Below, piece after piece: positions 34,568 through 44,330 of a stretch of 64,000 nucleotides of DNA (position 1 is its first letter; the number at the start of each line of letters is the position of its first letter). Position numbers and translations under genes: made by a program. This stretch comes from RUG714 sp964623515. GTDB taxonomy: Bacteria; Bacillota; Clostridia; Oscillospirales; Acutalibacteraceae. Location: NCBI GenBank assembly GCA_964623515.1, contig CAZURV010000008.1, positions 9,697 to 73,696 on the forward strand. The letters run 5' to 3'. The notes under the pieces were generated by a model. That model had not been told where the DNA came from. It was given only the letters and a program-made list of their open reading frames with translations, and made no database searches.

Positions 34568-35827
34568 ATGGGTATGACAATGACGCAGAAAATTCTTGCC
34601 GCACACGCAGGATTGGATAAGGTAACGGCAGGTCAGCTTATTATGGCAAAGTTGGATCTCGTTCTCGGAAATGATATCACTTCTCCCGTAGCAATCAATG
34701 AATTTTCAAAAGCAGGTTTCAAAAACGTTTTTTCAACGGATAAAATTGCGCTCGTAATGGATCATTTTGTCCCGAATAAAGATATAAAAGCAGCACAGCA
34801 GACAAAGCAGTGCAGAACTTTTGCAGGGAAATACGGAATAAAAAATTATTTTGATGTCGGCAATATGGGAATTGAGCACGCGCTTCTTCCGGAAAAAGGG
34901 CTTGTAGGTCCGGGAGAATGTGTAATCGGCGCGGATTCTCACACCTGCACCTATGGAGCGCTCGGTGCTTTTTCCACCGGTGTAGGTTCAACCGATATGG
35001 CGGCGGGAATGGCGACCGGGGAATGCTGGTTTAAAGTACCGTCTGCAATCAAATTTGTTCTCACAGGTTCGCTTGGCCCGAATATTTCCGGAAAAGATGT
35101 AATTCTGCATATTATAGGGAAAATCGGCGTTGACGGCGCACTTTACAAGTCTATGGAGTTTACGGGAGACGGATTAAAATCGCTTTCTGTTGACGACAGG
35201 CTTTGTATGGCAAATATGGCTATTGAAGCAGGCGCTAAGAACGGCATATTTGAAGTTGATGAAATTACAATGGCATACATGAAAGAAAGAGCAGAACGTG
35301 ATTTTAAGATATATAAAGCGGATGATGATGCAGAGTATGACGAAGTGATAGAGATAAATCTTTCCGAAATTAAACCGACTGTTGCTTGTCCGCATCTTCC
35401 CGAAAACACAAAAAATGCGTCTGAACTTTCCGATATAAAGATAGACCAGGTTGTTATCGGTTCTTGCACAAACGGAAGAATTTCCGATATGGAAGCGGCG
35501 GCAAAAATCCTTAAGGGCAAGCACATTGCCAAGGGTGTTCGCTGTATCGTTATTCCCGCAACACAACAAGTTTATAAAGCGTGCATTAAACGCGGATATG
35601 CTGAGATATTTATTGACGCGGGATGCGTTGTATCCACGCCTACATGCGGTCCATGCCTTGGCGGGTATATGGGAATACTTGCGGAAGACGAGGTTGCCGT
35701 TGCAACAACGAACCGCAATTTTATAGGGAGAATGGGGCATATAACCTCAAAAATCTATCTTGCCGGTCCGGCTGTTGCGGCGGCAAGTGCGCTTACGGGT
35801 TATATTACAGAACCGAAAGCTGAATAA
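34568..35827 (+). CDS. leuC: 3-isopropylmalate dehydratase large subunit
   Basis: A 419-residue aconitase-family subunit that with LeuD isomerises 2- to 3-isopropylmalate. The family start MTQKILAAHAG, the substrate-binding GADSHTCTYGALGAF (near 121) and the 4Fe-4S cysteines (VVIGSCTNGRISD near 297; TPTCGPCLGGYMG near 358) are present. The short length is the archaeal/clostridial LeuC form. It follows leuA by 18 bases and is followed by leuD. Confidence 0.95.
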   Translation: MGMTMTQKILAAHAGLDKVTAGQLIMAKLDLVLGNDITSPVAINEFSKAGFKNVFSTDKIALVMDHFVPNKDIKAAQQTKQCRTFAGKYGIKNYFDVGNMGIEHALLPEKGLVGPGECVIGADSHTCTYGALGAFSTGVGSTDMAAGMATGECWFKVPSAIKFVLTGSLGPNISGKDVILHIIGKIGVDGALYKSMEFTGDGLKSLSVDDRLCMANMAIEAGAKNGIFEVDEITMAYMKERAERDFKIYKADDDAEYDEVIEINLSEIKPTVACPHLPENTKNASELSDIKIDQVVIGSCTNGRISDMEAAAKILKGKHIAKGVRCIVIPATQQVYKACIKRGYAEIFIDAGCVVSTPTCGPCLGGYMGILAEDEVAVATTNRNFIGRMGHITSKIYLAGPAVAAASALTGYITEPKAE

Positions 35828-35842
35828 ATGGGAGGAATCATA

Positions 35843-36325
35843 ATGAACGCAAAAGGCAGAGTGCATAAATACGGTGATAATGTAGACACCGACGTTATCA
35901 TTCCCGCAAGGTATTTGAATACTTCCAATCATAAGGAACTTGCTTCTCACTGCATGGAGGATATTGACAGGGAATTTACTTCAAAAGTTCAGCCGGGAGA
36001 TATTATAGTCGGCGGAGCAAACTTCGGTTGCGGTTCTTCAAGGGAACATGCACCCATTTCAATAAAGGAATCCGGCATTTCGTGCGTGATTGCAAAAACC
36101 TTTGCAAGAATTTTTTTCAGAAATGCGTTGAATATCGGTCTTGCGATTCTTGAATCTGAGGAAGCAAGCGAAAAAATTGAAGACGGTGATATGGTTTCCA
36201 TAGATTTTGATACAGGCATCATAACCAATGAAACAAAATGCGAGCAGTATCAGGCACAGCCATTCCCGGATTTTATCAAAAAAATTATTGATTCTAACGG
36301 TCTTATGAATTCATTAAAAAAATAA
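35843..36325 (+). CDS. leuD: 3-isopropylmalate dehydratase small subunit
   Basis: A 160-residue swivel-domain subunit partnering LeuC. ATG 35843 is chosen because GGGAGGA lies just upstream; an ATG at 35828 would put that site inside the gene. The motif DNVDTDVIIPARYLNT (near 12) and the active-site loop GANFGCGSSREHAP (near 57) are clear. The next gene, leuB, starts ten bases later. Confidence 0.95.
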   Translation: MNAKGRVHKYGDNVDTDVIIPARYLNTSNHKELASHCMEDIDREFTSKVQPGDIIVGGANFGCGSSREHAPISIKESGISCVIAKTFARIFFRNALNIGLAILESEEASEKIEDGDMVSIDFDTGIITNETKCEQYQAQPFPDFIKKIIDSNGLMNSLKK

Positions 36326-36334
36326 GGAGCGGTT

Positions 36335-37411
36335 ATGGAAAAGAATATTACTGTTTTAAAGGGTGACGGTATAGGTCCGGAAATTGTTGATGAAGCACTG
36401 AAAGTCCTCGATGTTTCCGCACGAAAGCATGGAAACAAATTCAATTATACCGAAGTTCTCATAGGTGGTGCGTCAATTGATGCATACGGCGTGCCGATAA
36501 CTGATGAAGGCATGGAAATCTGCAAAAATTGCGACAGCGTGTTACTGGGAGCGGTCGGAGGGCCGAAATGGGATAATGTTGATCCTTCCATACGTCCCGA
36601 AAAAGCTTTGCTTGCGGTAAGAAAAGAACTTGGATTGTTTGCAAATCTTCGCCCGTCAAAGCTTCATATTCAGCTTGCGGACGCGTCGCCTCTGCGCAGA
36701 GATATTCTAGGCGGCGGAATTGATTTGATGATGATAAGAGAGCTTACCGGAGGTATTTATTTTGGCGAAAGAAATACAAGAGAAGAAAATGGAGAAAAGG
36801 TTGCTTCCGATTTAATGGAATACAGCGAGCATGAGATTGAAAGAATCGGCAGGGTTGCGTTTGAATCCGCAATGAAGCGCAGTAAAAAGCTTACTTCTGT
36901 TGACAAGGCGAACGTGCTGGATTCTTCACGGTTGTGGAGAAAGGTTATGCACCGCCTTGCCGAGGAATATCCCGAGGTGGAATATCAGGATGCGTTGGTG
37001 GACAGTACGGCCATGCAACTTATCAAAAATCCCGGTCAATTTGATGTTGTTGTTACTGAAAACATGTTTGGTGATATTCTTTCGGATGAGGCAAGTATGC
37101 TGACGGGCTCGCTTGGCATGATGCCGTCTGCAAGTCTTTCTGATTCAAAACTCGGTATGTATGAACCGATTCACGGCTCTGCTCCCGATATTGCGGGTAT
37201 GAATATTGCAAATCCGCTTGCCACCATTCTTTCTGCGGCAATGATGCTTCGCTATGCGTTTGATTTGACGGCAGAAGCGGATGAGATTGAAGAAACAGTT
37301 GATAAAGTATTGGCGGACGGTTTCAGAACGGTTGATATTATGTCGGATGGTATGAAACAATTGTCATGTTCCGAAATGGGAAATAAAGTAGCTGAATATC
37401 TCAGCAAGTAA
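36335..37411 (+). CDS. leuB: 3-isopropylmalate dehydrogenase
   Basis: A 358-residue NAD-dependent decarboxylating dehydrogenase, third step of leucine synthesis. The start is MEKNITVLKGDGIGPEIVDE; further signatures are LLGAVGGPKW (near 71), RELTGGIYFGE (near 136) and the metal-binding stretch VTENMFGDILSDEASML (near 236-252), followed by EPIHGSAPDIAG. AAGGAG precedes the ATG. Confidence 0.96.
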   Translation: MEKNITVLKGDGIGPEIVDEALKVLDVSARKHGNKFNYTEVLIGGASIDAYGVPITDEGMEICKNCDSVLLGAVGGPKWDNVDPSIRPEKALLAVRKELGLFANLRPSKLHIQLADASPLRRDILGGGIDLMMIRELTGGIYFGERNTREENGEKVASDLMEYSEHEIERIGRVAFESAMKRSKKLTSVDKANVLDSSRLWRKVMHRLAEEYPEVEYQDALVDSTAMQLIKNPGQFDVVVTENMFGDILSDEASMLTGSLGMMPSASLSDSKLGMYEPIHGSAPDIAGMNIANPLATILSAAMMLRYAFDLTAEADEIEETVDKVLADGFRTVDIMSDGMKQLSCSEMGNKVAEYLSK

Positions 37412-37427
37412 ATAATAGGAGAAGAAA

Positions 37428-39086
37428 ATGTTATTAACAGGTGCAGACATCATTGCAGAAGTTTTAATAGAGCAGGGCGTAGACACCGTATTCGGTTATC
37501 CCGGAGGCGCTGTTTTGAATACATATGATGCTCTTTATAAGTACAGAGATAAAATTAAACATTATATAACGGCTCACGAACAGGGAGCATCTCATGCGGC
37601 TGACGGTTATGCCAGGGCGACAGGCAAAACAGGGGTGGTTATGGCAACAAGCGGTCCGGGTGCAACAAACCTTGTAACCGGTATTGCGACTGCTTATATG
37701 GACAGCGTGCCGATGGTTGCAATTACGGGAAACGTTGGTTCATCACTTATTGGCAAGGATAGTTTTCAGGAGGTTTATATCGCCGGAATCACAATGCCCG
37801 TAACAAAGGCCAGCATTATGGTAAGAAGAATAGAAGAGCTTGCTCCGGTACTCCGTCAGGCGTTTGCGCTTGCACAGAGTGGGAGAAAAGGTCCGGTCCT
37901 TGTTGATATAACGAAGGACGTTACGTCTGCAAAAACAGAATTTGAACCGCTCAAAAAAATCGAAGACGAGATGGAACAGAAAGATTTTCATGATGTTCGC
38001 AAAGTTTCATCGGTTATAAATCACGCGCAGAGACCCGTTATCCTTTTAGGAGGCGGTGTTGAGCTTTCAGGCGCCGGCGATGAGGTTAGAGTGCTTTGCG
38101 AAAAAGCCGATATACCCGCCGTTCACACACTTATGGCGGCAGGCGTTCTCGGTTATGATGAGAAGTATAATTTAGGCCTTATCGGTATGCACGGGTGCCG
38201 TACGTCAAATTATGCGATGCGTGATGCAGATGTTATTATTGCCTTGGGAACAAGGTTCAGTGATCGCGTGGCGCTGAATCCACCGAAATTCAAAGGGGAT
38301 TCCGTTATCGTTCAGATTGATATAGATTCTTCGGAAATTAATAAAAATGTTGATGTTGATTATTCTGTAGTCGGGGATGTCAAATTGATATTAAAGAATC
38401 TGATTCCTCATATCAATGAAAATACGCACAGCGCCTGGATGTCGCAGATTGAAGAGTGGAAATCAAAAGATTATCATCCGAAAGACAGTGATACAAGTCT
38501 CAAACCGCATCAGATAATGAATATTATTTGCGAGAATGCAGGCAAAGACGCTGTTTATGTAACGGACGTAGGTCAGCATCAGATGTGGGCGGCGCAGTTT
38601 TTAAAACACGTTGCTCCGCATCATTTCATAACAAGCGGCGGATTAGGCACGATGGGTTACGGTTACGGTGCGGCAATCGGAGCGAAAGTTGCAGTCGGGG
38701 ACAAACCCGTTATCCATATTACGGGCGACGGTTCGTTCCATATGAATATGAATGAAGCGTGTACGGCGGTTTCCTATAATCTGCCGATTATAAGCGTTAT
38801 TTTTGATAATAAAGTTCTCGGTATGGTTCGTCAGTGGCAAACGATTTTTTACGGCAAGCGTTATTCTCAAAGTGAGCCGGACAGAAAAACCGATTATGCG
38901 GCTGTTGCGGCAGGTTTCGGTGCCAAAGGATTTCATTGTGAAACACCCGCCGAGTTTGAAAAAGCGTTTAAGCAGGCATTAAAGGAAAAAGGTCCTGTAT
39001 GGATTGACTGTCAGATAGACAGGGAGGAAAGGGTTCTTCCGATGATTCCTGCGGGCGGTACGACGGATGATATGATTTGTGATTGA
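37428..39086 (+). CDS. ilvB: Acetolactate synthase, large (catalytic) subunit
   Basis: A 552-residue ThDP enzyme that makes 2-acetolactate or 2-aceto-2-hydroxybutyrate, the shared step of Val, Leu and Ile synthesis. The ThDP glutamate is in AHEQGASHAADGYARATGK (near 50), and the ThDP-binding GDGSFHMNMNEACTAV (near 436) is followed by NKVLGMVRQWQ. The presence of a regulatory subunit gene 12 bases downstream identifies it as the anabolic AHAS rather than catabolic ALS. Confidence 0.95.
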   Translation: MLLTGADIIAEVLIEQGVDTVFGYPGGAVLNTYDALYKYRDKIKHYITAHEQGASHAADGYARATGKTGVVMATSGPGATNLVTGIATAYMDSVPMVAITGNVGSSLIGKDSFQEVYIAGITMPVTKASIMVRRIEELAPVLRQAFALAQSGRKGPVLVDITKDVTSAKTEFEPLKKIEDEMEQKDFHDVRKVSSVINHAQRPVILLGGGVELSGAGDEVRVLCEKADIPAVHTLMAAGVLGYDEKYNLGLIGMHGCRTSNYAMRDADVIIALGTRFSDRVALNPPKFKGDSVIVQIDIDSSEINKNVDVDYSVVGDVKLILKNLIPHINENTHSAWMSQIEEWKSKDYHPKDSDTSLKPHQIMNIICENAGKDAVYVTDVGQHQMWAAQFLKHVAPHHFITSGGLGTMGYGYGAAIGAKVAVGDKPVIHITGDGSFHMNMNEACTAVSYNLPIISVIFDNKVLGMVRQWQTIFYGKRYSQSEPDRKTDYAAVAAGFGAKGFHCETPAEFEKAFKQALKEKGPVWIDCQIDREERVLPMIPAGGTTDDMICD

Positions 39087-39098
39087 AAGGCAGGAACT

Positions 39099-39593
39099 AT
39101 GAAACATTATTTGAGTATACTGGTTGACAACAAAGAAGGAATACTTGCAAGAATTGCGTCTCTTTTCTGTCAGCGCGGATTTAATATTGACAGCCTTACG
39201 GTTTCCGCAACAAGCAATCCCGACATTTCGAGAATTACAATTATGACGGACGGCGACCGCAAAACGCTGATTCAGGTGATGAAACAAACCGAAAAGTTGA
39301 ATATTACGCAGCTTGTCTTTAATATTGACCCCGATTTCAGTATTCTGCGTGAACTTATGCTTATGAAACTCAGGGCAACAGATGAAGAAATGCGTGTAAT
39401 CAATATTCTTGTTAACAGATATGATGCAAGAATTATCGACCGCACCGGAAGCACCGTTGTAGTTGAGCTTACAGCTGAACCGGATATCATTGATAATTTT
39501 TATGATGAAGTTCACGGTAAATATAAGATTATAGAAATGTGCAGAACCGGCGCAACTGCAATGGAAAAGGGCAATTTGTCTTACGAGCTGTAA
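39099..39593 (+). CDS. ilvN: Acetolactate synthase, small (regulatory) subunit
   Basis: A 164-residue regulatory subunit with an N-terminal ACT domain (YLSILVDNKEGILARIASLFCQRGFNIDS, shown in part) and a C-terminal ALS_ss_C domain (residues 80-160). It conveys feedback inhibition, usually by valine. AAAGGCAGG precedes the ATG. A 100-base spacer with inverted repeats (CCGCGG repeated at both ends) follows before ilvC. Confidence 0.94.
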   Translation: MKHYLSILVDNKEGILARIASLFCQRGFNIDSLTVSATSNPDISRITIMTDGDRKTLIQVMKQTEKLNITQLVFNIDPDFSILRELMLMKLRATDEEMRVINILVNRYDARIIDRTGSTVVVELTAEPDIIDNFYDEVHGKYKIIEMCRTGATAMEKGNLSYEL

Positions 39594-39694
39594 TTCCGGC
39601 AGAGTTTATCCGCGGGCAAGTCCCGTCTTAATAAATTTAAATTTTAAGGCTTCCGCGGCAAATCTGCGGGGCTGAATGAAAAGGAGTCTTGAAA

Positions 39695-40690
39695 ATGATA
39701 AAAAAATACTATGATACCGATTGTAATCTCGGACTTTTGGATGGTAAAACCGTTGCAATCATGGGTTACGGAAGCCAGGGACACGCGCATGCGCAGAATC
39801 TGCATGAAAGCGGCGTAAACGTTATTGTTGGCCTTCGAAAGGAAAGCGCAAGCTGTGCCAAAGCAGAAGCGGCCGGCCTTAAAGTTATGGAGGTTTCAGA
39901 AGCGGCAAAAGCGGCAGACGTTGTGATGATGCTGGTTCCCGATGAACTTGCCGCTGATATTTACAACGAGCAGATTGCGCCTTATATGAAAGAGGGAGAT
40001 ATCCTTATGTTTGCGCATGGCTTTAATATTCACTTTAATTTTATTAAGCCGGCGGCGGATATTGATGTGATTATGGTTGCTCCGAAAGGTCCGGGGCACA
40101 CTGTTCGGTCTCAGTATCTTGAAGGTAAGGGTGTTCCGTCTCTTATCGCCGTTTATCAGGATTATAGCGGACGTGCAAAGGATTATGCGCTTGCATATGC
40201 AAGCGGTATCGGCGCAGGTCGTGCAGGTATCCTTGAAACTTCCTTCCGTGAAGAAACCGAAACGGATTTGTTCGGTGAGCAGGCAGTGCTCTGCGGCGGC
40301 GTAACCGAGCTTATGAAAGCGGGGTTTGATACGCTTGTTGAAGCGGGATACGAACCTGAAATGGCATACTTTGAGTGCATTCATGAAATGAAACTGATTG
40401 TTGATTTAATCAACAGCGGCGGATTTGCAATGATGAGATATTCTATTTCAAATACGGCGGAATACGGCGATTACAGAACAGGAAAGCGCCTTATCACCGA
40501 AGATACGCGTAAGGAAATGAAGAAAGTTCTTACCGAGATTCAGGACGGTACTTTTGCAAGCGAATTTATGCAGGAATTTTCTTCTGGCAGAAAAGCAAAA
40601 TTCCTTGCATCACGCCGTGTTGAAAGCGAACATCTTCTTGAAAAAGTCGGCAAGGAACTTCGCAAGATGATGTCCTGGCTTAAAAAATAA
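39695..40690 (+). CDS. ilvC: Ketol-acid reductoisomerase
   Basis: A 331-residue class I KARI that isomerises and reduces acetolactate with NADPH. ATG 39695 is used because AAGGAG ends nine bases upstream; a TTG six bases earlier is too close to that site. Rossmann motif MGYGSQGHAHAQNL (near 24), catalytic APKGPGHTVRSQY (near 130), metal-binding ETETDLFGEQAVLCGG (near 187) and CIHEMKLIVDLI (near 226) are all seen. Confidence 0.97.
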   Translation: MIKKYYDTDCNLGLLDGKTVAIMGYGSQGHAHAQNLHESGVNVIVGLRKESASCAKAEAAGLKVMEVSEAAKAADVVMMLVPDELAADIYNEQIAPYMKEGDILMFAHGFNIHFNFIKPAADIDVIMVAPKGPGHTVRSQYLEGKGVPSLIAVYQDYSGRAKDYALAYASGIGAGRAGILETSFREETETDLFGEQAVLCGGVTELMKAGFDTLVEAGYEPEMAYFECIHEMKLIVDLINSGGFAMMRYSISNTAEYGDYRTGKRLITEDTRKEMKKVLTEIQDGTFASEFMQEFSSGRKAKFLASRRVESEHLLEKVGKELRKMMSWLKK

Positions 40691-40705
40691 AACGATTGTA
40701 ATGAC

Positions 40706-40727
40706 AGCCGCCTTCAACCGGGCGGCT
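40706..40727 (+). other. Intercistronic hairpin between ilvC and ilvD
   Basis: AGCCGCC pairs with GGCGGCT and no T run follows, so it is more likely an mRNA processing or stability element than a terminator. It lies between two genes of the same operon. Confidence 0.5.
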
Positions 40728-40753
40728 GCTGTGAAAATAAGGAGAAAATTTTT

Positions 40754-42427
40754 ATGTCATTACGAAGTGATAATGTAACGAAAGGCGCGGAAAGAGCGCC
40801 GAACAGAAGTTTATTTTATGCCATGGGATATACGGAGGAGGAGCTGAACCAACCTCTTATAGGCGTTGTGTCGGCATACAGTGAGATTGTTCCGGGGCAT
40901 ATTCATCTTGATAAAATTGCAGATGCTGCAAAAGCAGGCGTAAGAATGGCGGGAGGCACGCCTGTATTGATTCCGTCTATCGGCGTATGTGACGGTATTG
41001 CAATGGGGCATATCGGGATGAAATATTCCCTTGCAAGCCGTGAACTGATAGCGGACAGCGTAGAAACAATGGCAATCGCACATCAGCTTGACGGACTTGT
41101 GCTGATTCCGAATTGCGATAAAATTGTTCCCGGTATGGTTATGGCGGCGGCAAGGCTGGACATCCCGGCAATCGTATGTAGCGGCGGACCTATGCTTGCC
41201 GGAAGATATGACGGTCAGGAGGTAAGCCTTTCAAAACTTTTTGAGGCTGTCGGCGCATATAAGGCGGATTTAATCAGTGCGGAAAAACTGAATGAATGCG
41301 AAACAGGGGCATGTCCCGGATGCGGTTCGTGCGCAGGTATGTATACTGCCAATTCCATGAACTGCCTTTGTGAGTCCATGGGCATCGCTCTGCCGGGCAA
41401 CGGCACGATTCCTGCAGTAAGCAATAAGAGAATTATGCTTGCCAAGCACGCGGGCACGGCAATTATGAATCTTGTCGAGAAAAATATAACAGCGCGTACC
41501 ATTATCAATGAAAAATCAGTCCGGAACGCGCTTGCTTGTGATATGGCGCTCGGTTGCAGTTCAAACAGCGTGCTTCATCTGCTTGCAATCGCAAAGGAGG
41601 CAGGCGTTGAGTTGAATCTCGGCATATTTAATGAAATGAGTGCAAAAGTTCCTAATCTTTGTCATTTGGCGCCCGCCGGACCTACGCATATGCAGGATCT
41701 TGACACCGCGGGAGGAATCCCTGCCGTTCAGGCTGAACTGCTGAAGGGTAATTACATTGATCCGTCGGCGCTTACTGTAACAGGCAAAACCGTAGGAGAA
41801 AATATTGAGGGTGCATATATTAAAGACGAAACAAATATCAGACCGCTTACAAATCCTTACAGCGCTACGGGCGGAATCCAGATTTTGTGGGGCAATCTGG
41901 CGGAAAAAGGCTGTGTGGTAAAACGCAGTGCCGTTGCTCCCGAAATGCTCGTTCATTCCGGACCGGCACGCGTGTTTAACAGCGAGGAGGAAGCAATCGG
42001 CGCGATTTACGGCGGGGAAATCAAGGACGGCGATATAGTTGTGATTCGCTATGAAGGGCCAAAAGGCGGTCCGGGAATGAGAGAGATGCTGAATCCAACT
42101 TCCGCGCTTGCAGGAATGAATCTCGACAAAACCGTTGCCCTGATTACAGACGGACGATTTTCCGGTGCAAGCAGGGGAGCTTCTATCGGGCATGTTTCTC
42201 CGGAGGCTGCCGAGGGCGGGCTTATCGGTTTAGTTGAAGACGGGGATGTTATCGACATCGATATACCCAATGCATCTATAAATCTGAAAGTCGGCGAGAA
42301 AGATATTGCAAAACGCAAAGCCGCTTATGTCGCACCTGAACCGAACGTTAAAACTGGATGGCTGGCGCGTTATAGCAAGCTTGTCGATGGTGCCGACAAA
42401 GGAGCGGTAATGAAGAGTGTTTATTAA
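40754..42427 (+). CDS. ilvD: Dihydroxy-acid dehydratase
   Basis: A 557-residue iron-sulfur dehydratase, the last common step of Val/Leu/Ile synthesis. Cluster cysteines lie in NCDKIVPGM (near 119) and GACPGCGSCAGMYTANSMNC (near 190); the C-terminal motif ALITDGRFSGASRGASIGHVSPEA contains the catalytic Ser region. AAGGAG precedes ATG 40754. It closes the leuACDB-ilvBNCD operon; no ilvA or ilvE is in the window. Confidence 0.97.
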   Translation: MSLRSDNVTKGAERAPNRSLFYAMGYTEEELNQPLIGVVSAYSEIVPGHIHLDKIADAAKAGVRMAGGTPVLIPSIGVCDGIAMGHIGMKYSLASRELIADSVETMAIAHQLDGLVLIPNCDKIVPGMVMAAARLDIPAIVCSGGPMLAGRYDGQEVSLSKLFEAVGAYKADLISAEKLNECETGACPGCGSCAGMYTANSMNCLCESMGIALPGNGTIPAVSNKRIMLAKHAGTAIMNLVEKNITARTIINEKSVRNALACDMALGCSSNSVLHLLAIAKEAGVELNLGIFNEMSAKVPNLCHLAPAGPTHMQDLDTAGGIPAVQAELLKGNYIDPSALTVTGKTVGENIEGAYIKDETNIRPLTNPYSATGGIQILWGNLAEKGCVVKRSAVAPEMLVHSGPARVFNSEEEAIGAIYGGEIKDGDIVVIRYEGPKGGPGMREMLNPTSALAGMNLDKTVALITDGRFSGASRGASIGHVSPEAAEGGLIGLVEDGDVIDIDIPNASINLKVGEKDIAKRKAAYVAPEPNVKTGWLARYSKLVDGADKGAVMKSVY

Positions 42428-42487
42428 AAATGCATATTGAATAATATAAAAATGCGTTTTTGCGTTGTGTACCATATAAGATATATA

Positions 42488-42516
42488 TTGACAATTATTT
42501 AATCATATGTTAATAT
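42488..42516 (+). promoter_or_regulatory. Promoter of the second amino acid ABC operon
   Basis: TTGACA, 17 bases, TAATAT, about 55 bases before the binding-protein start and after the ilvD stop. Confidence 0.6.
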
Positions 42517-42570
42517 CTATTTATATATTTTGGCATGGATGCCTCACATTATTTTAAGGAGTTAATGGTA

Positions 42571-43350
42571 ATGAAAAAATTTAGAAAAGTGCTTGCACTT
42601 GTCCTTTCGGCTGTTATGATTGTTCTCTGTTTTGCAGGATGCAGCGGTTCACAAAAATACATCATTGCTACGGACACTACTTTCGCACCGTTTGAATTTA
42701 CGGATGACAGCGGTAAATTTACGGGTATAGACGTTGATATTCTGGAAGCGATAGCTCAGGATCAGGATTTTGAATATGAACTTAAATCTATTGGATTCGA
42801 TGCTGCGGTAGCCGCTCTTGAGTCCAATCAGGCGGATGGTGTTATTGCCGGAATGTCAATCACTGATGAACGCAAAGAAAAATATGATTTTTCCGATTCT
42901 TACTTTGACAGCTATCAGTGCATGGCTGTTAAGGAAGATAGCACAATCGAATCTTTTGCAGATTTGGCGGGAAAAACCGTTGCTGCTAAGAAAGGTACGC
43001 AAGGTGCTCAGCTGGCTGAAAAGCTTGCCGAGAAATATGATTTCAAAATCACGTATTTCGATGAAAGCCCTGTAATGTATGAAGATGTTAAAACAGGCAA
43101 CACCGTTGCTTGTTTTGAAGACGCTCCTGTTATCGCTTATGGTGTTTCGCAGGGCAATGGACTGAAAGTCGTTACCGATATGCAAGACGCGTTGGACGAG
43201 GGATTTGAAGCTTCACCTTACGGCTTTGCGGTAATGAAAGGTCAGAATACAGAGCTTCTTGAAAAATTCCAGGCAGGTCTTAAAAACATTAAATCCAACG
43301 GTACAATGGCTGATATTTATGCTAAATATGGTCTTACTTACGAAGGTTGA
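42571..43350 (+). CDS. Polar amino acid ABC transporter, substrate-binding lipoprotein
   Basis: A 259-residue binding protein. ATG 42571 lies nine bases after AAGGAG and starts a signal peptide MKKFRKVLALVL ending in the lipobox LCFAGC (Cys near 24). The SBP_bac_3 fold is shown by YIIATDTTFAPFEF, GIDVDILEAIAQDQDFEYEL and GTQGAQLAEKLAEKY. It differs clearly from the binding protein at 31.5 kb, so the two importers are not a recent duplication. Cargo unknown. Confidence 0.92.
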   Translation: MKKFRKVLALVLSAVMIVLCFAGCSGSQKYIIATDTTFAPFEFTDDSGKFTGIDVDILEAIAQDQDFEYELKSIGFDAAVAALESNQADGVIAGMSITDERKEKYDFSDSYFDSYQCMAVKEDSTIESFADLAGKTVAAKKGTQGAQLAEKLAEKYDFKITYFDESPVMYEDVKTGNTVACFEDAPVIAYGVSQGNGLKVVTDMQDALDEGFEASPYGFAVMKGQNTELLEKFQAGLKNIKSNGTMADIYAKYGLTYEG

Positions 43351-43395
43351 ATTTAAAAATTTAGGCGTATTTTTATAAGAGAAAAAACGCCTTCT

Positions 43396-43421
43396 GGGGC
43401 TGTTGCTGCTACAACAGCCCC
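43396..43421 (+). terminator. Terminator-like hairpin between binding protein and permease
   Basis: GGGGCTGTTG and CAACAGCCCC pair perfectly, followed by GTTTATGCTTTTTT. As in the other ABC operon it follows the binding-protein gene and may act as partial terminator. Confidence 0.75.
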
Positions 43422-43565
43422 GTTTATGCTTTTTTGTTGCCGGCAGACCGATTGAAAATATTCATTCGTATGTTTGCTTTTTATATCGGACTGACTGATA
43501 ATCTCACAATTGTATGTAAGAATTCGTTTTATTACAAGCCGGCAATTATTTGGGAGTTATAGAAA

Positions 43566-44330
43566 ATGAATTTTGCAAAAGTTTTGGCGGACGGAACGCT
43601 TTGGCAGATGTTGCTGAGCGGTTTTGCTTATACCGTCAGTTCAACTTTAATATCTCTTTGTATCGCACTGGTGCTTGGATTAATTTCATGCTTATTCGGC
43701 TTGAGCAATGTTAAAATACTGCGCGCACTAAATAAATTTTATCTTTGGCTTATCCGCGGTACCCCTATTCTCGTTCAGGCGTTTTATATTTATTTTGCGA
43801 TGCCGCAACTTATTCAGTCGATAGGCAAAGGGATGTCCGGTAGTAGCATTGCTTTTTTTGCTATATGGGGAACAGCGTGGTCTAATTTCCGTATCTCTGC
43901 GTTTGCTGCGGGTGTAACAACGCTCTCGCTTAACGCAGGCGCCTATTTATCCGAAATATTTCGAGGAGGAATTTCTGCTATTGATAAAGGGCAGATGGAA
44001 GCGGCAAGAAGCCTCGGATTATCAAAAGCAAAGGCTATGCGCCGCGTTGTACTTCCGCAGGCCTTCAAAGTCTGCGTTCCGAGCGTTGTAAATCAGTTTA
44101 TTATTACTTTAAAAGATACATCAATCGTTTCCGTAATTGGATTTGCGGAAATCGTATATCAGGCAAAAATATATATCGGAAGAACCATGGATTCTTTCGC
44201 TACATGGACTATTGTTGCGGTTTTCTATCTGTTGGTAGTATCCGTTCTCACTATGGTTTCAAACAGAGTTGAAAGGAGGCTGAGCACGGATGGGCAAAAA
44301 AACAAAAAGCCTGGACAAAAAACCGTATAA
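43566..44330 (+). CDS. Polar amino acid ABC transporter, permease
   Basis: A 254-residue HisMQ-type permease. Visible are the N-terminal LLSGFAYTVSSTLISL, IRGTPILVQAFYIYF (near 61) and the EAA loop QMEAARSLGLSKAKAMRRVV (near 142), with five or so membrane segments. GGGAG precedes ATG 43566. It overlaps the ATPase gene by 41 bases. Confidence 0.93.
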   Translation: MNFAKVLADGTLWQMLLSGFAYTVSSTLISLCIALVLGLISCLFGLSNVKILRALNKFYLWLIRGTPILVQAFYIYFAMPQLIQSIGKGMSGSSIAFFAIWGTAWSNFRISAFAAGVTTLSLNAGAYLSEIFRGGISAIDKGQMEAARSLGLSKAKAMRRVVLPQAFKVCVPSVVNQFIITLKDTSIVSVIGFAEIVYQAKIYIGRTMDSFATWTIVAVFYLLVVSVLTMVSNRVERRLSTDGQKNKKPGQKTV

